Shown here: positions 20,586 through 32,257 of the stretch, piece after piece
How the letters are laid out: the number at the start of each line of letters is the position of its first letter
Numbering within the stretch: position 1 is the first letter of the stretch
Origin: Lathyrus oleraceus
Lineage: Eukaryota; Streptophyta; Magnoliopsida; Fabales; Fabaceae
DNA length: 64,000 nucleotides
Direction: 5' to 3'
Assembly: GCF_024323335.1 (NCBI RefSeq)
Contig: NC_066583.1
Span: forward strand, 361,094,377-361,158,376
Translations under genes and position numbers: made by a program
Notes under the pieces: model-generated
Seen by the model: the letters and a program-made list of their open reading frames with translations, nothing else
Databases searched by the model: none
Told to the model about the DNA's origin: nothing

Positions 20586-22650
20586 ATTTATTGAAGCTAC
20601 TGGGTAGAATACCAAAGAGAAGAGAAAATCTGTCACCGATCAAAATGAACATATCAAGGATGGACTCTCTAGGGAATAAAAATAGGGATTACAACTACCT
20701 TTTTACTGGGTAGAAAACCAAAAAGGAAGAATATCAATCATCGGTCAGGATGAATATATCAAGGATAGACTACCTAGGGAAACATGAAAATGAATCCGCT
20801 GGGGAAAATAAAGGAGTTAGGTTACATTTTACCGGGTATTGGGAAAAAGTAATGTACTCATAAATTGAGAAGAATATTACCAGTTACTGGGTAATAGACT
20901 CTCAGGGGACAAAAATATCTATCTAGGTAATAACTAGAAAGAAACGGTCAAATAAAGACTCAACCCAATGAGGATATAACTCAAGGGGTGTGGTTTCATC
21001 CAGATAATTAACTGGAGAGGAAACTGAAATAATAATAATCCACGAGGAAATAATTCAGTGGGGGAATGAGAAAGGTTAAACTATTTCTGCTTAAGGGGCT
21101 GACACCCTCTAATTGAAGGAGGACAGACACACCAAACCTGCACAGGTAGATAATATTACCGAAGCAGGGGATCAGAAGGAAAAATCAAATGCGATAAAAT
21201 GTATAATGAAATATTTGATGTTGTGTTTTATGCATGAATATGCATGTATGATTATGGTTATGCTGACAAAACAACACAAAGGATACAAATAACAAAGATT
21301 TGAGTCACTGTTGTAACACTCGACTAATCTCAACACGATGGAAACACCAATTGGAGAATATCCTAGAGATGAAAATAAATCATCTAGCTCTGCATAAATT
21401 AGCTCTGGCTGGGAAAGACATGGAAAACATGCTTCCAATCAATCACAGCAAACCCTACGGGGAGAGAGCACTGCTGAAGGATGATGAACCAAACATGTCG
21501 ACGATCGAGAAAGGATCTGTTGAGGATCCGGATAGTCAACACTGCGGGGAATTTTAGGTCAAAACCATATCAAATAGGAAACAACCTTGTAGGGGACAAA
21601 AATCAAATACTGCTTAGAATCCAACACTGTTGGGAACAAGGGATCTTCCTAACAGAAGATGAACTCCGCTGGGGAAAACAAGAGATAAAACTCTGTATGA
21701 GGATTTAAGCAAATTGTTGGGGATCTTATGACCAAGATCTTCACATTCCTCAATAATCATTCAAATGCAAAGATAATCAATCATTCCTCAATAATCATTC
21801 CTCAATCTTCTTGGAAATTACGAAATAAACTAATTCTAAGGCAAAGATAATCAATCAAATGCAAAATGGAAACCAAATAAAGGTTCCGGATTTCCAGGGC
21901 CCAATCACGAACAGGGGGATACAAAGCGTGAGAACCATGGATGGGGAATATGGATTTGCAAAGGGGCCCGATTGTCAGCTCAACTCTACTGGGGATGATA
22001 AATTACTCAAGGAGAAGCTTATCAACCATGTTGGGGAATAAATGATGAATTGTTGGGGAGGAAAATAGTTACCAAACCAACTTCTTGGGGAAGACCAACA
22101 ATGCTTCACACTTCAAGACTTACTTGTTCTTAGATTGTTGTTTACATTCCTTACTAAAATCGATTATTCTTAAAGTGATTGTTTTTATTATTTTAAGAAA
22201 ATACTTATCTATTAATTTATTTCAAAATTATCATCATAAAAATTCAATTTTATTTAGCATAAGTAAATAAGAATAGAAATAATTAAATACAATCTCAACT
22301 TTATTTAATAGAATGGTAGTCCGTAAATGATGAAACTCCATAGATCTTTACAAAGTTTGAAAATGGTAATTTACATGGAAAAGGGCTACATTGAATACAA
22401 TGATCACTACTCTCCCTACCAACTTAAACATCCATTGTGCTTGTCTTCAGTTGAGAATGATGAATCTGAACCAAATGATTTGCTCTAAAACTGGTCGGGT
22501 GCAGTTACTTGCCATAATCCTTAATTTTGCCTAGATTGTCCCAAGATGGAGTACTCAATCTACCAGGATAAACTTATGTTTTATGTCTCTAACTTTTGCC
22601 TGGATCTCCCTTTCGGGTTTTCAACTTAGTGAGTTGTTCTTTTATTTTTA
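20586..22650 (-). other. Ogre-3 3' UTR
   Basis: No coding signal. It keeps only two of the GAACATATCAAGGAT units (near 20646 and 20752), against ten in Ogre-1. It has an ATGCATGAATATGCAT patch (~21223) and many PBS-like CTSYTGGGGA motifs (20802, 21670, 21985, 22030, 22050 and 22083 among others). Near 22590 the CTTTCGGGTTTTCAAC repeat seen after integrase in Ogre-1 recurs. Confidence 0.78.
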
Positions 22651-22651
22651 G

Positions 22652-22937
22652 GCGAAGTATTTCTAGACTGCATCGGCGTTCACAAGATGCGTGAACTCTT
22701 CACCATCCACAGTTGTAAGAATAAATGCTTTCTTAACAAAGGGAATAATCCATAGTTGAAAAGGATCTCTTAACAACATATGGGCCTTCATAATTAAGTG
22801 TACACCTGCCTCTAGTATCAGCTTTGAAAAATAAAATCTTCTTGAGCACGAGGTCACATTCTCTAAACACACGAGGCTTGACCTTCTTATCAAATGCTTT
22901 CTTCATTCTCTGTTGGTATAAATGATCATGACACATG
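22652..22937 (-). pseudogene. Ogre-3 integrase C-terminus
   Basis: Minus-strand coding similarity from CHDHLYQQRMKKAFDKKVKPRVF through NYEGPYVVKRSF to TTVDGEEFTHLVNADAV and KYFA. It needs at least one frameshift (near 22750), and a TAG interrupts the last residues (NADAV-stop-KYFA). It is the downstream half of the integrase whose upstream part is at 52934-53180. Confidence 0.88.
22933..22937. repeat. Target-site duplication of Copia-2, left (ACATG)
   Basis: ACATG directly before the LTR start TGAAATTCTGG, repeated at 52934-52938 after the right LTR end. Removing one copy and the intervening 30 kb restores continuity with the integrase sequence seen in Ogre-1 near 11700. Confidence 0.93.
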
Positions 22938-24071
22938 TGAAATTCTGGTATCAGATATGAGATGTCGAAGGTAATGTCACGACACTAATATCTGAGTTAT
23001 GCAAACAGGATAAAGATAAAGAATAGTAATGCAAGAGACACAAGTAATTGTTAACCCAGTTCGGTCCAACTCACCTACATCTAGGGGCTACCAAGCCAGG
23101 AAGGAAATCCACTAAAATAGAATCAGTTCAAAGACTCTCCTTAGACTTCAATAATTTACAGTCTTTCTCACCTAATCTCTACCCGTGCAATTTCTACCTA
23201 AGCACTCTTAGATATGAGAACCCACTCACTTCCCTTCAATCACACCTGTGATCTTAAACAAAAATTCCTTGAGAAAAGAAAACACTTTTCAATAACACAC
23301 ACTTGATTTTACTTCACATTTTCAATCAAGTAGACACACACTTGATCTTGCTTAACAACTTTGATCAAGTAGACACACACTTGATCTTGTTTAACAACTT
23401 TGATCAAGTAGACACACACTCTTGCTTACAAGCTTTGAGTGACAAATTACAACCACAAATCAGACCAATTCAATCATCTATGGATGACTTGAATGGCTTA
23501 CAAGTCTCACGACTAAACAAGACACAAACCCTAGCTCTCTCTCAATATTTCACTCAGTATTGGTTGTATGTTGAATCAGGTTTTCCAAGTCCCTTTTTAT
23601 CGAAGCTTTCAGCTGGGCTTGGACATCTTAAAAATCCTAAAACTATTTTCCAATTAAATCTTCTCATAACAGCTGGTTAGATCTCCTTGGAAAATAAGTA
23701 AATCAGGTTGTAATCAATGATTGAATGCGCCTGCAAATCAGATCTTCAATCATACATAGATTGCCATTAAATGCGCAATCACACAACACCAGACATTCAT
23801 ACTGAATGTTCTGTGTATAGGATGTCATGACATCGGGTCTGACATCCTAGAACAATCCTGCATAGTTCCATAATTCCTTTTATAATTTCCAGCAGGTACA
23901 TAATATCATATGTCATAACATCGTGTATGACATCCTGAAACAATCTTGCATAATTTTGTTTTCCATTTAAACTCCAGCAGGTACATAGATATCTTATGTT
24001 AAGACATCACATACAACATTTGTGAACAATCTTTGTTTTACCAAAATTGATGCCAACACTTAGAACCAACA
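22938..24071 (-). repeat. Copia-2 3' LTR (1134 bp)
   Basis: TG...CA ends; in element sense it starts TGTTGGTTCTAAGTGTTGGC. It contains three ~39 bp tandem units (CACACTTGATCTTGCTTAAC with TTTGATCAAGTAGA) at 23297-23420. The TATA position that is TATAAAAAGG in the 5' LTR reads with a G here (near 23600), weakening it. Confidence 0.93.
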
Positions 24072-24083
24072 AACTCCCCCTTT
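24072..24083 (-). other. Copia-2 polypurine tract
   Basis: Minus-strand AAAGGGGGAGTT abuts the LTR start, the expected plus-strand primer. It confirms that 24072 onward is the 3' end of the internal region. Confidence 0.9.
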
Positions 24084-25120
24084 GGCAAATTTTGGCTAAA
24101 ACATATATCTGTCCTTTTTGTTCACAAGAAAAACTATCAGCAGTTAAACAACAGTTTAAGCAGCAGCAGAAGCAAACACAATTACTAGCTATAACTACTA
24201 GAAATACACACATGCACAAGGGTACTTCTTCTCCCCCTCAATTTGTGCAACACAAACAGAATTACTAGTTATTGAGGCAACTAGTAAAACACACAAATGC
24301 ACAAGGGTACTTCTTCTCCCCCTAAATCTGTGCAACACAAACATCTCCTTTAATAATAACAACACCTGTACCACAACACCTGTAACAGTCAGAATATCAT
24401 TCTAACATCTGCTTCAACATCACCTGTGCACCACATCAGACATCCCCTTTGACATCTATAAACAGAACATCATTCTGTCTTACATCAAACATATCTCCAA
24501 TAATATATGTTCATCTGTTTAGCTACATCAACACATACATCTCCACACAGTTCCACATTTTTAACTGCTCCACATAATCACTTCTCCCCCTTTTTAGTCA
24601 AAATTTTGACCAAAGGTGATCAATTGGACAAAATAAATGTCAATTAGTCTGGAAGAGAATGTCACAACAGATGCCATAACATTTAAAATGTTAAAACATA
24701 ATTGTTAGGAGATACAAACCATCATTATACACAGCTGTGATAGCTGAGATAATGAAAAATCCATGGAACTCATTAAGAGCCCAAAATATTACATAAAGGA
24801 ATCAGTAAGGAGTGCCACAAATTACACATATTAAAAAAAACAATAAATTCTTCAGCATCCAAATAGCAGGGGGACCAACTTCCATAACAGCACACACAAC
24901 AGCCACACCAGAACAATCTTCATCACAACATAGTCTTCAAAACATGGAGAACCATTACCACTTACTCTGAGGAAGAAGTATCATCTTCACCTTTAGAATC
25001 AGAGATGCCACTAGATTGAGCATTGGACCTCTCACTTGAGGTATTGGCATCTGAATCTTTGGTCTCACCAGCCTTCTCCATCTCTTCCTTTTCTAGGCTA
25101 CTAATAAGAACCTCTAAAGC
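24084..25120 (-). other. Copia-2 3' noncoding region
   Basis: About 1 kb between the envelope-like ORF and PPT. It holds two near copies of a ~70 bp segment with CACAAGGGTACTTCTTCTCC (24215 and 24300) and CT-rich TTCTCCCCCT blocks that look like extra purine tracts in element sense. No coding domain is seen. Confidence 0.7.
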
Positions 25121-25516
25121 CTATTTTCTTGCCTTGGCAACCCTTATACCATTATCCAGTTCCTTGCAGGTTTCCTTTAATTGATCAATCAAGCTACCTT
25201 GAGATGCAGGCTCCTTTTTGGCAGATGTCATGACAACATCATTGACATGACTTCCCTCAAACATCTTGTAGTGAATGGATAATGGGGGCTTTCTTCTGCT
25301 TGGAATGTCACTTGTATTAAGAATGCCTGTTTGCTGGCTTAAGATAATACCACAAATAATGGATGGGAAGGCAATGGGAAGCTTCATTGCATTTGTGGAG
25401 GCATGTCTGACAATTTGATCAAACATAAACCTTCCAAACTCAAAGTTTATCCTTGTTCCAATAGCATGAATGATTCTTCCAAGACCAATGAAGATGGTTA
25501 AGATATGATTAGTAGG
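25121..25516 (-). pseudogene. Copia-2 envelope-like ORF, fragment
   Basis: Minus-strand open frame beginning at the Ogre-4 junction (HILTIFIGLGRIIHAIG) and running through FDQIVRHASTNAMKLPIAFP to KELDNGIRVAKARK. It resembles the envelope-like ORF located downstream of pol in SIRE-type copia elements of legumes; that identification rests on remembered family features. I see no clear signal or membrane segment here. The N-terminal part is gone, and the ORF ends at a TAG near 25121. Confidence 0.65.
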
Positions 25517-28500
25517 TGTCGCAACGCGAAAAACAACCAGCGGGAAAATACAGAGCCGCCACCGACGCTATTCATCCTATGACGGAAAGGAAGCACAGGA
25601 CTAACCTAAGAAAGGGAAAGGAACGGTCTTACGACCAGAGATTGCAAGGTACGGGAGTCGGTTACGCAAGGGGAAGGTATTAGCACCCCTCACGTCTGCC
25701 GTACTCGACGGGATCCACGCTCAAAAGAATAGGAAAAGGTTGCTAAATAAACCGCTCAAAGAAACTGCACAAACTGGAATAATAAAACAGGTGAAAGAAG
25801 ACGGAGAAAGTGGACTCGGCAGGATGTCACATCCTGGGCCTACGTAGTTTGTCAGAAACAAACATCAGAGTCAACGTAGTTCGGGGAACGGGGAACATAC
25901 TCGCTAGAACATTGCATCCTATGCCTACGTATCTTCTCTATCCAGAGTAAGAATCAGAGCACTCGTAGCTCGGCTAACGCACGCCAAAACAAAACACCAA
26001 AAAGAGACGCTGAGACGTCAAAAGAAACACTCAAAAGGAAACAGAATGCCAATACATGGACTTACACCCGACTCCTAACAACAAAAAGGAAACATAATGC
26101 CAATACATGGACTTATATCCAACTCCAAACAACAAAACAAACAAGGAAACAGAATGCCAATACATGGACTTATACCCGAATCCAAACAATAACGAACGTC
26201 ACAAATGAATCCCAAAGATAAACCCCAAGTCAACATAGGTGAACCCCCAAATGTGAACCCCAAGTGATAACAGAAGAAACCTCAAGGTATAAGCATACCA
26301 CACACACACACGCTGAACAAACGAGTACTCACACCAAAGAAACAAATGAAGGGTGAACACCCACACAACAAAGAAAAGAAAAGGTTGAACACACACGCAA
26401 AAAAGAAAAAGGGTTCCCGGAGAGATTGCTTACAACCTCCTGCCTACGTATCTCATCTGGTATGAGAATCAGGGCGACGTAGTTCCCCTTAATAGGGGTA
26501 CAACTCTCTCCTAACCAGAGACCAAGGAAACAACAAACTAATAGGGAGACTGACTTGTGCCTAATAGTTGTCATGCAAACAATATCCCTAGGTTGAGGTC
26601 TCTAATCAGAACCTAACTCACACAAGAAGCAAGTCAGCTCAAACAGCAAATAAACATCAACACAAGTGAACAAGCATCACTCACTATATCCAAACAAGAG
26701 GCCCAAACAATGGGTAGGCTTTAGTCAAGAGGGGTCATATCAACCTCGACAAACAAACCAAACTGTAAGGGTGATCAACTGGGCTCTTAACCACTGACAT
26801 TGAACGTCAGGGTGAGCAGATCAAAATGGTAATGAGGATGAGACCTCATGCTCTTAACCTTGGCCAGGGTGAGCTCAATGACAAAGAAAGCGTGGGGATC
26901 CAGAAAGAGGGACCCTATTCCACTTGACTGACACTGTACAAAGATCTTGGGTACATGTTCAAGAGCATCAACACGTAGTGCGAGCATAATGAACGACTCA
27001 CTGAATAACAGGGGATTGGCTACTAATCCCTTCTATCTGTCAATTGCCTCATTTGGAGGTCTTATCAAATATCTCATGCCTCAACAAGGAGGTCTTTGGC
27101 ACAAATGTAAACAAACACAATCAGAGCCTCTTAAGGAGGACTTCAGCCAAATGCCTGTCAAAAAGGTGACAGGACTTCCAGACTACATGGAGTAAAAAGG
27201 CTAAATACCTAAGTGGTGTATCTACCACACTCCAAAGCTTAAGAAAAAGTAAAGCTAGCAAGCAACTAATGTACCTGTACAAAAGCTAACCAGTTAGTAT
27301 CTCAGACAACCAATCAGAAAACAAACAGTGGAACCATCCAATTGTTACACAATTCAATGAACTATGCTTAAACATCAAATGAAGCAATGAGCTCAACACA
27401 TCAACTTAAATCCCTACAAAACACAAAGAAGTCAGAACACAATCCAATTTGCATCTCAAAATGTGAGCAACTCAACCATTAATGCTAAGTGTCCAAACCT
27501 GAAACACAATTCAAGGTTAGTTCATGTACAAAACACTAGTACAAAGACTAGGTTCAAAACCAAACTAAATGATCAAAACAGAAGTCAATCTTTTGCATAT
27601 CCCACAATCAAACACTTCATAAAATGTCCTCAAAAGGACCAGCATCAATTCACAAAGAAAATGGCTCAAATGATCAATGTAAAGCAAAGGCAAGCAAATG
27701 TGCACAAAATGGACATTCAACTTAGAAAATCCAAATCAAAACAGAAATGCATCCAGTGGCTATGAAATTTTTTATGCAAGTTCCACATGTCGTGAATATG
27801 CAATGTGCAAGAAATCAAATCCAGAAGAGTTCAAATGATTCATGAACAAAAATTCACAAATGCAAGGTCAAAAATGTGACAGAAATTGTCACACTATATC
27901 TTCATGTGTCAAAAACAGTTATGGCATATGATATAAATTCCAAACCAAGGCTCAAAAATTCATATCACATGTGATGATTAAGCATATGAAAATTCAGATC
28001 AATTGGATCAACACATGGCATTTCACAAGGCATTGAATGTAACATGTCAATTAAGCACCACATGGATTCAAAAATTCCAAAATAAAATTCCAGAAACAAA
28101 CAAATCATGAAATTAATCCTATAAAAAACTAGAGATCAAAACAAGATTATGAAAAAAAATTGGAGTCAACTTGGACTATTTTCCTATTTTTTATGATTTT
28201 TTAAAGATGACTAAAATAATTGAACAAACAAATGAAATGGAGGGAAAACAAATATATTTGAATTAAATCCGAAAAAGCCACAACCATTGATCTTGGCGCG
28301 CTCACAATCCAATGGCCCACGCTAAAAGCATCAAAATGATGCGTTCCACTTAATGACTCAGCATGCCTAATCAGCGTGCCAACGCTTGCATGGCTTGGTC
28401 AAACGAAACGGAGCCAATCAAAGGTACATGCAGGGAGCCACATGGAAGCCACATCAGACCAAACCCTAGGAAAACCAGACGGAGGCGCCGGTCATCTTCT

Positions 28501-29954
28501 CTGGCCATGCAGGCAGCGGCGCCGCCGTGCAAAAGTGCAGAATCCGGCAAGGCTTATATCATTCGAAGTGGTTTCTCACGAGGATCTCAAATCTCCTATC
28601 AACTCACTCTAACTCTCCCTAGATTTCATGGATCGAAGGCAAACATTCATGACATCAAAACTTGAATTCAACTATACATGCTCATTTCTCAGCCAATTTC
28701 AAATATAAACATATCAACATGATCACGTAAGTGAGATCTACACAATTATGTACATAAAACATCAAAAGGTGAGGATCGAATTCAACCTACTTGGAAATGG
28801 CAGTTGCTGTACACGTGTCCTCAAGCTCTCATATGCTCCAGATCTTCTTCTTTAACCTCTCTTTGAAGCTTTGTGCACAAAGGATTGCTTGAAACCACTT
28901 GGATCTAGCTTAATTTCAGAAACCCATCAACATGTTCATGTACATGAACTGCTCCAAATCTTGCTCAATTGCCACAAATAATGGTTGGATCTTGCTTTGA
29001 TAAGTATTGGTCATGAGGAGTATTTTGCAAAAAGAATGGACCAAATTAGAGTTTTGTATCAAAAGTTATGTCACTTTGAACTTCCATGCACACCTTGTGA
29101 TCATTTGGCCATAACTTCTCAACCAATCATCATATGAACATGAAATAGGACTTTTTGGAAAGGGGAGACAAAGATATACAACTTTCATGTTCAAACAAAA
29201 TCCATTTGAAACCTCTTTGATCTTGAAAAGTCAAGTTGAATGTGGACCAGAAACTTGCCTTTTTTGGAAACTTGAAATTACAGGTCACTTTCCATTTTTG
29301 GAAACTTTTGCCATGACTTCAAAATCTTCAAGATAGATGTTTAGAATGACAAATGGACCCCTTTTGAACATGATTGAGGTGTCTCAACTCATTTCCCCAC
29401 CTCATGGCCCTCAGTTGACTTTTTGATCCTCAGATGACTTTGAAATGCCCTTATTAGCTTGAGCCCCCACCACTTGGGGAAATTGCTCAGAAATGAAACC
29501 CTAGCTCATGTAAGCTCCTCATAACAATCATGTGATCCTCATCCCAATAAAATAACTCATCTCCTTGAAAAACCCTAGTTGGAAGAATGTCATTGATTAA
29601 GGTTGACCAGAGGTCACCACCCTAATCCAAAGGAACTTGAGAATGGATCATGAAATCCCTGATAATGACAGTAATATGATGATGGTAATATATCCTTGCA
29701 AACAAGATAATACTTAAGACCTTTGAAGGATCAGGAAACCTTTATTGAAGTGCATACCCTCAGGTGGTTGATCATCAGTTCATAAAGACCCCCAGGCTTG
29801 AATCATGTAACCTCTCCATCTTTTGAAAAGACTTTGGAGGATGACTTCCTTATTTTCATATGATATGCAAAATGCAATGCCTAAAGCTCTAAGCATGAAA
29901 TTCAATATGTCAAACTAGTCCTAAGAAGAGGAGGGCAAATTTTGATGTGTTACA
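25517..29954 (-). repeat. Ogre-4 3' LTR (4438 bp)
   Basis: Element-sense ends are TGTAACACATCAAAATTTG and CGCGTTGCGACA. It carries ~55-60 bp subrepeats (26030-26205), the conserved block with GGGTGCTAATACCTTC (~25680) and the internal PBS-like TGGCGGCTCTG 34 bp before its end. A patch near 28480-28550 is locally GC-rich. No genuine gene; short ORFs are chance. It differs from the LTR type of Ogre-1, Ogre-5 and the solo LTR (TGTAAGACCCC start). Confidence 0.9.
26030..26205 (-). repeat. LTR subrepeats of Ogre-4, three ~58 bp units
   Basis: Each unit holds AATGCCAATACATGGACTTA followed by a variable CCCGACTCC part. The matching set in the 5' LTR remnant is at 48655-48810. Related units occur in the solo LTR (43285-43790) and in Ogre-5 (56965-57270). 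Confidence 0.85.
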
Positions 29955-32257
29955 GCTGCCCCTATTCAATCCACTGTGAACCTGTCGATATGAACAGCCT
30001 CGGCTTTCAGATGATCAGGGTGAAAAATGGTTGAATACAAAGAACAAACGAACAATTTGCGCACCGCTGGGAATTAAGTAACAATGCCTGTCAGAATCGA
30101 CAAATAGGTGATCTTAAAAGAAGAATCTATATGGTACGGTGAGAGTCGGTCTGAATACCGAAAAGAATGTTAACCCAAATACTAAAATAAATGGTAACAC
30201 AAGAATAACCATGGCCCGAATGTCGCTCATCAGTCTGAATACTGGAAAAACTGGCCTGAATGCCACAAGTGCTTCGACCTGAACGTCGGAAACTTCTTCG
30301 ATCTGAACATCGGAAAACTGGCCTGAATGCCACTTCAGTCTGAATACCGGAAAACTGGCCTGAATGCCACATCGGTCTGAATACCGGAAAATTGGCCTGA
30401 ATCCCACTTCGGTCTGAACACCAGAAATGACTTCGATCTGAGCATCGATCGATATGAGATTATTAATATCGGTCTGAACACCGAGGGACTGGCCTGAATG
30501 CCACTTCGACCTGAACATCGGAAAGCTGGCCTGAATGCCACAAGTTGCAGCGACCTGAATGTCAGAAACTTCTTCGATCTGAATAACGGAAAATTGGCCT
30601 GAGTGCCACTTCGGTCTGAATACCGGAAAACTGGCCTGAATGCCACTTCGGTCTGAATACCGGAAAACTTCATGCCTGTCAGCATCGGCAGAAAATAGAG
30701 AAAATGACAATTGAGGTGGCACGCGTGCCAACGACCCATGCGGGGGATAATAAGTCATGAACAGGCTGATCTCTTATTCAATCCACTATGAACCCGTCGA
30801 TATGAACAGCCTCGACCTTCATATGATCAGGGTAAAAAAGTGGTTGAATATAAAGAACAATCGAACAATTTGCGTTCCGCTGAGGAATTTTTTTTTTTTT
30901 TTTTTACTGCCGAACAATGAACCCCGCTCTCCATTTGAATTTCCATCTCCGTACGACGGAACCTCTTCCTCCAATATCGCGCTACTGGGGAATACGGTAA
31001 CCACGGCTTGAGACTAGCTTATGCTTGCAATGCCGATGCATGAGTTTTACAGCGTAATGCTCCATAACCATGGAAATGCTATGCAACTAGGTATGCAATA
31101 TGCTATGCTTATCTAAATGATGAAGGCATAAAAAGTATCCCCCTCAGGGGACTCTACTGGGGAGCTCGAGGAACTCGATATCTCTTCAATCTCCAACCCT
31201 GCTGGGGAATAGCACTGCTGCTGGGGAAAGGATAATCCTCACTGGGGACGACCTCCACTGAACTCGATCCGCTTGGGGACTTCGTTGGGGAAACAACAGT
31301 CTTCAGACACCTGTCGACTCGTCGAACACTGGAATCCACCATCTACCCACAGTACCGACTTTCCACTTTTTTAGACTTTGAAGAGTCTTTTTGATTAACC
31401 CTCTAGGGTCGTCGCAATGCTTTCGCCGTCTTTTCACCATTCTTCTATTCCTCGTCCCTGATTGGACCTTAAGGGAATCTTTTGTCAAAAACGCTTCGCG
31501 TCACAACCTGCAAGTGAGTGAAAATAACCAACAGCACCTGCAAAAGAGATCGTTAGATAAAACATGCCCCAGGCGTGCCAAAATTTCAACACCCAGGTCA
31601 CTCAACCTTCCGAATAAGATTTCAGGTTTTCAATCTTATGAACATGCATTGGAAGGGACCCCTATGTCTCAAAATGCGAAGATTCTTATCAAAATAAACG
31701 GATGTTTTTGCGATCAAAGCGGTAATGAAAACAAAAACAAAATTATTTAACTGAACATGCATTTTGTTGATTGAAAAAGGTGGCTCGTAACTGAGCAGTA
31801 CACAGGAAGCAATCCCTGAAAAGAGGTAATTGCGCACAAAAGGAAAATCTATCCTAATGGCAATGTGAACCCATGATCTCATCGAGTTCCAACTCGGTTA
31901 CAACCCATATGTCCTCAAGACTCTCCGTGCTTTCCGCCTTCTGAACAAGACGCTTCCGACCGATCCCTGCTGGGGAGTTACCCATATGTCATATCCAAAG
32001 TACAAACGATCATGCTAGACGCAGTTGTTCGTTTCATTCCCTCTTTTGCCTGGACCGCCCTTTCAGGTTTTCAGTCCACCGGGATACCTTTTTTTGCCCA
32101 AGCCGCCCTTGTGGGGTTTTCAACTCGCCGGGTGTACAGTTTTTCTCTTTTTTTTATCCCTAATTTTTGCCCGAACCTTTTTCATTATTTTATTTTTGGT
32201 TCGCCGGGATGCCCATTTTTGCCTGGACTATTTTATTCTTTCCGTCCAGCGGGTCTC
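29955..32257 (-). other. Ogre-4 3' UTR
   Basis: Starts at the PPT side (minus AATAGGGGCAGC abutting the LTR) and runs to the integrase stop. It contains a ~105 bp direct repeat at 29970-30075 and 30779-30885 flanking a tandem array, an 18-T run (30888-30905), an ATGCAT-rich patch (31020-31130), and PBS-like motifs such as CTCTACTGGGGA (31152) and CCCTGCTGGGGA (31203, 31970). At 32040-32250 there are three GCCTGGACCGCCCTTTCAGG-like repeats near the integrase end. Confidence 0.8.
30226..30670 (-). repeat. Ogre-4 3' UTR tandem array, ~36-38 bp units
   Basis: About a dozen degenerate units alternating ACTGGCCTGAATGCCACTTC and GGTCTGAATACCGGAAA. The period keeps several frames open, giving a 214-codon repetitive reading frame (30114-30758) that I regard as an artefact. 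It is unrelated to the array in Ogre-1 although in the same place. Confidence 0.9.

Larger units (their letters stand above)
20586..22937 (-). mobile_element. Ogre-3, left portion (3' UTR and integrase end)
   Basis: Minus-oriented and homologous to the Ogre-1 3' UTR plus integrase C-terminus. It is broken at the left by the junction with Ogre-2, so PPT and LTR are lost, and at the right by Copia-2 insertion. It resumes at 52934 after a 5-bp duplication ACATG, so both pieces belong to one integrase gene. Confidence 0.9.

Noticed and set aside
20586..22330. Short plus-strand ORFs
   Set aside because: Lie in the Ogre-3 3' UTR, antisense to the element, with no homology to any protein I recognise.
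26787..28665. ORFs of 60-100 codons in the Ogre-4 LTR, including a GC-rich patch at 28480-28550
   Set aside because: Within LTR boundaries defined by the TG...CA ends and PPT; no recognisable domain and no support as a captured gene.
30114..30758. 214-codon open frame on the minus strand with repeated FRYSDR/HSGQF segments
   Set aside because: It is the translation of the ~37 bp tandem array in the Ogre-4 3' UTR; two other frames are also open for the same reason, and no domain is present.
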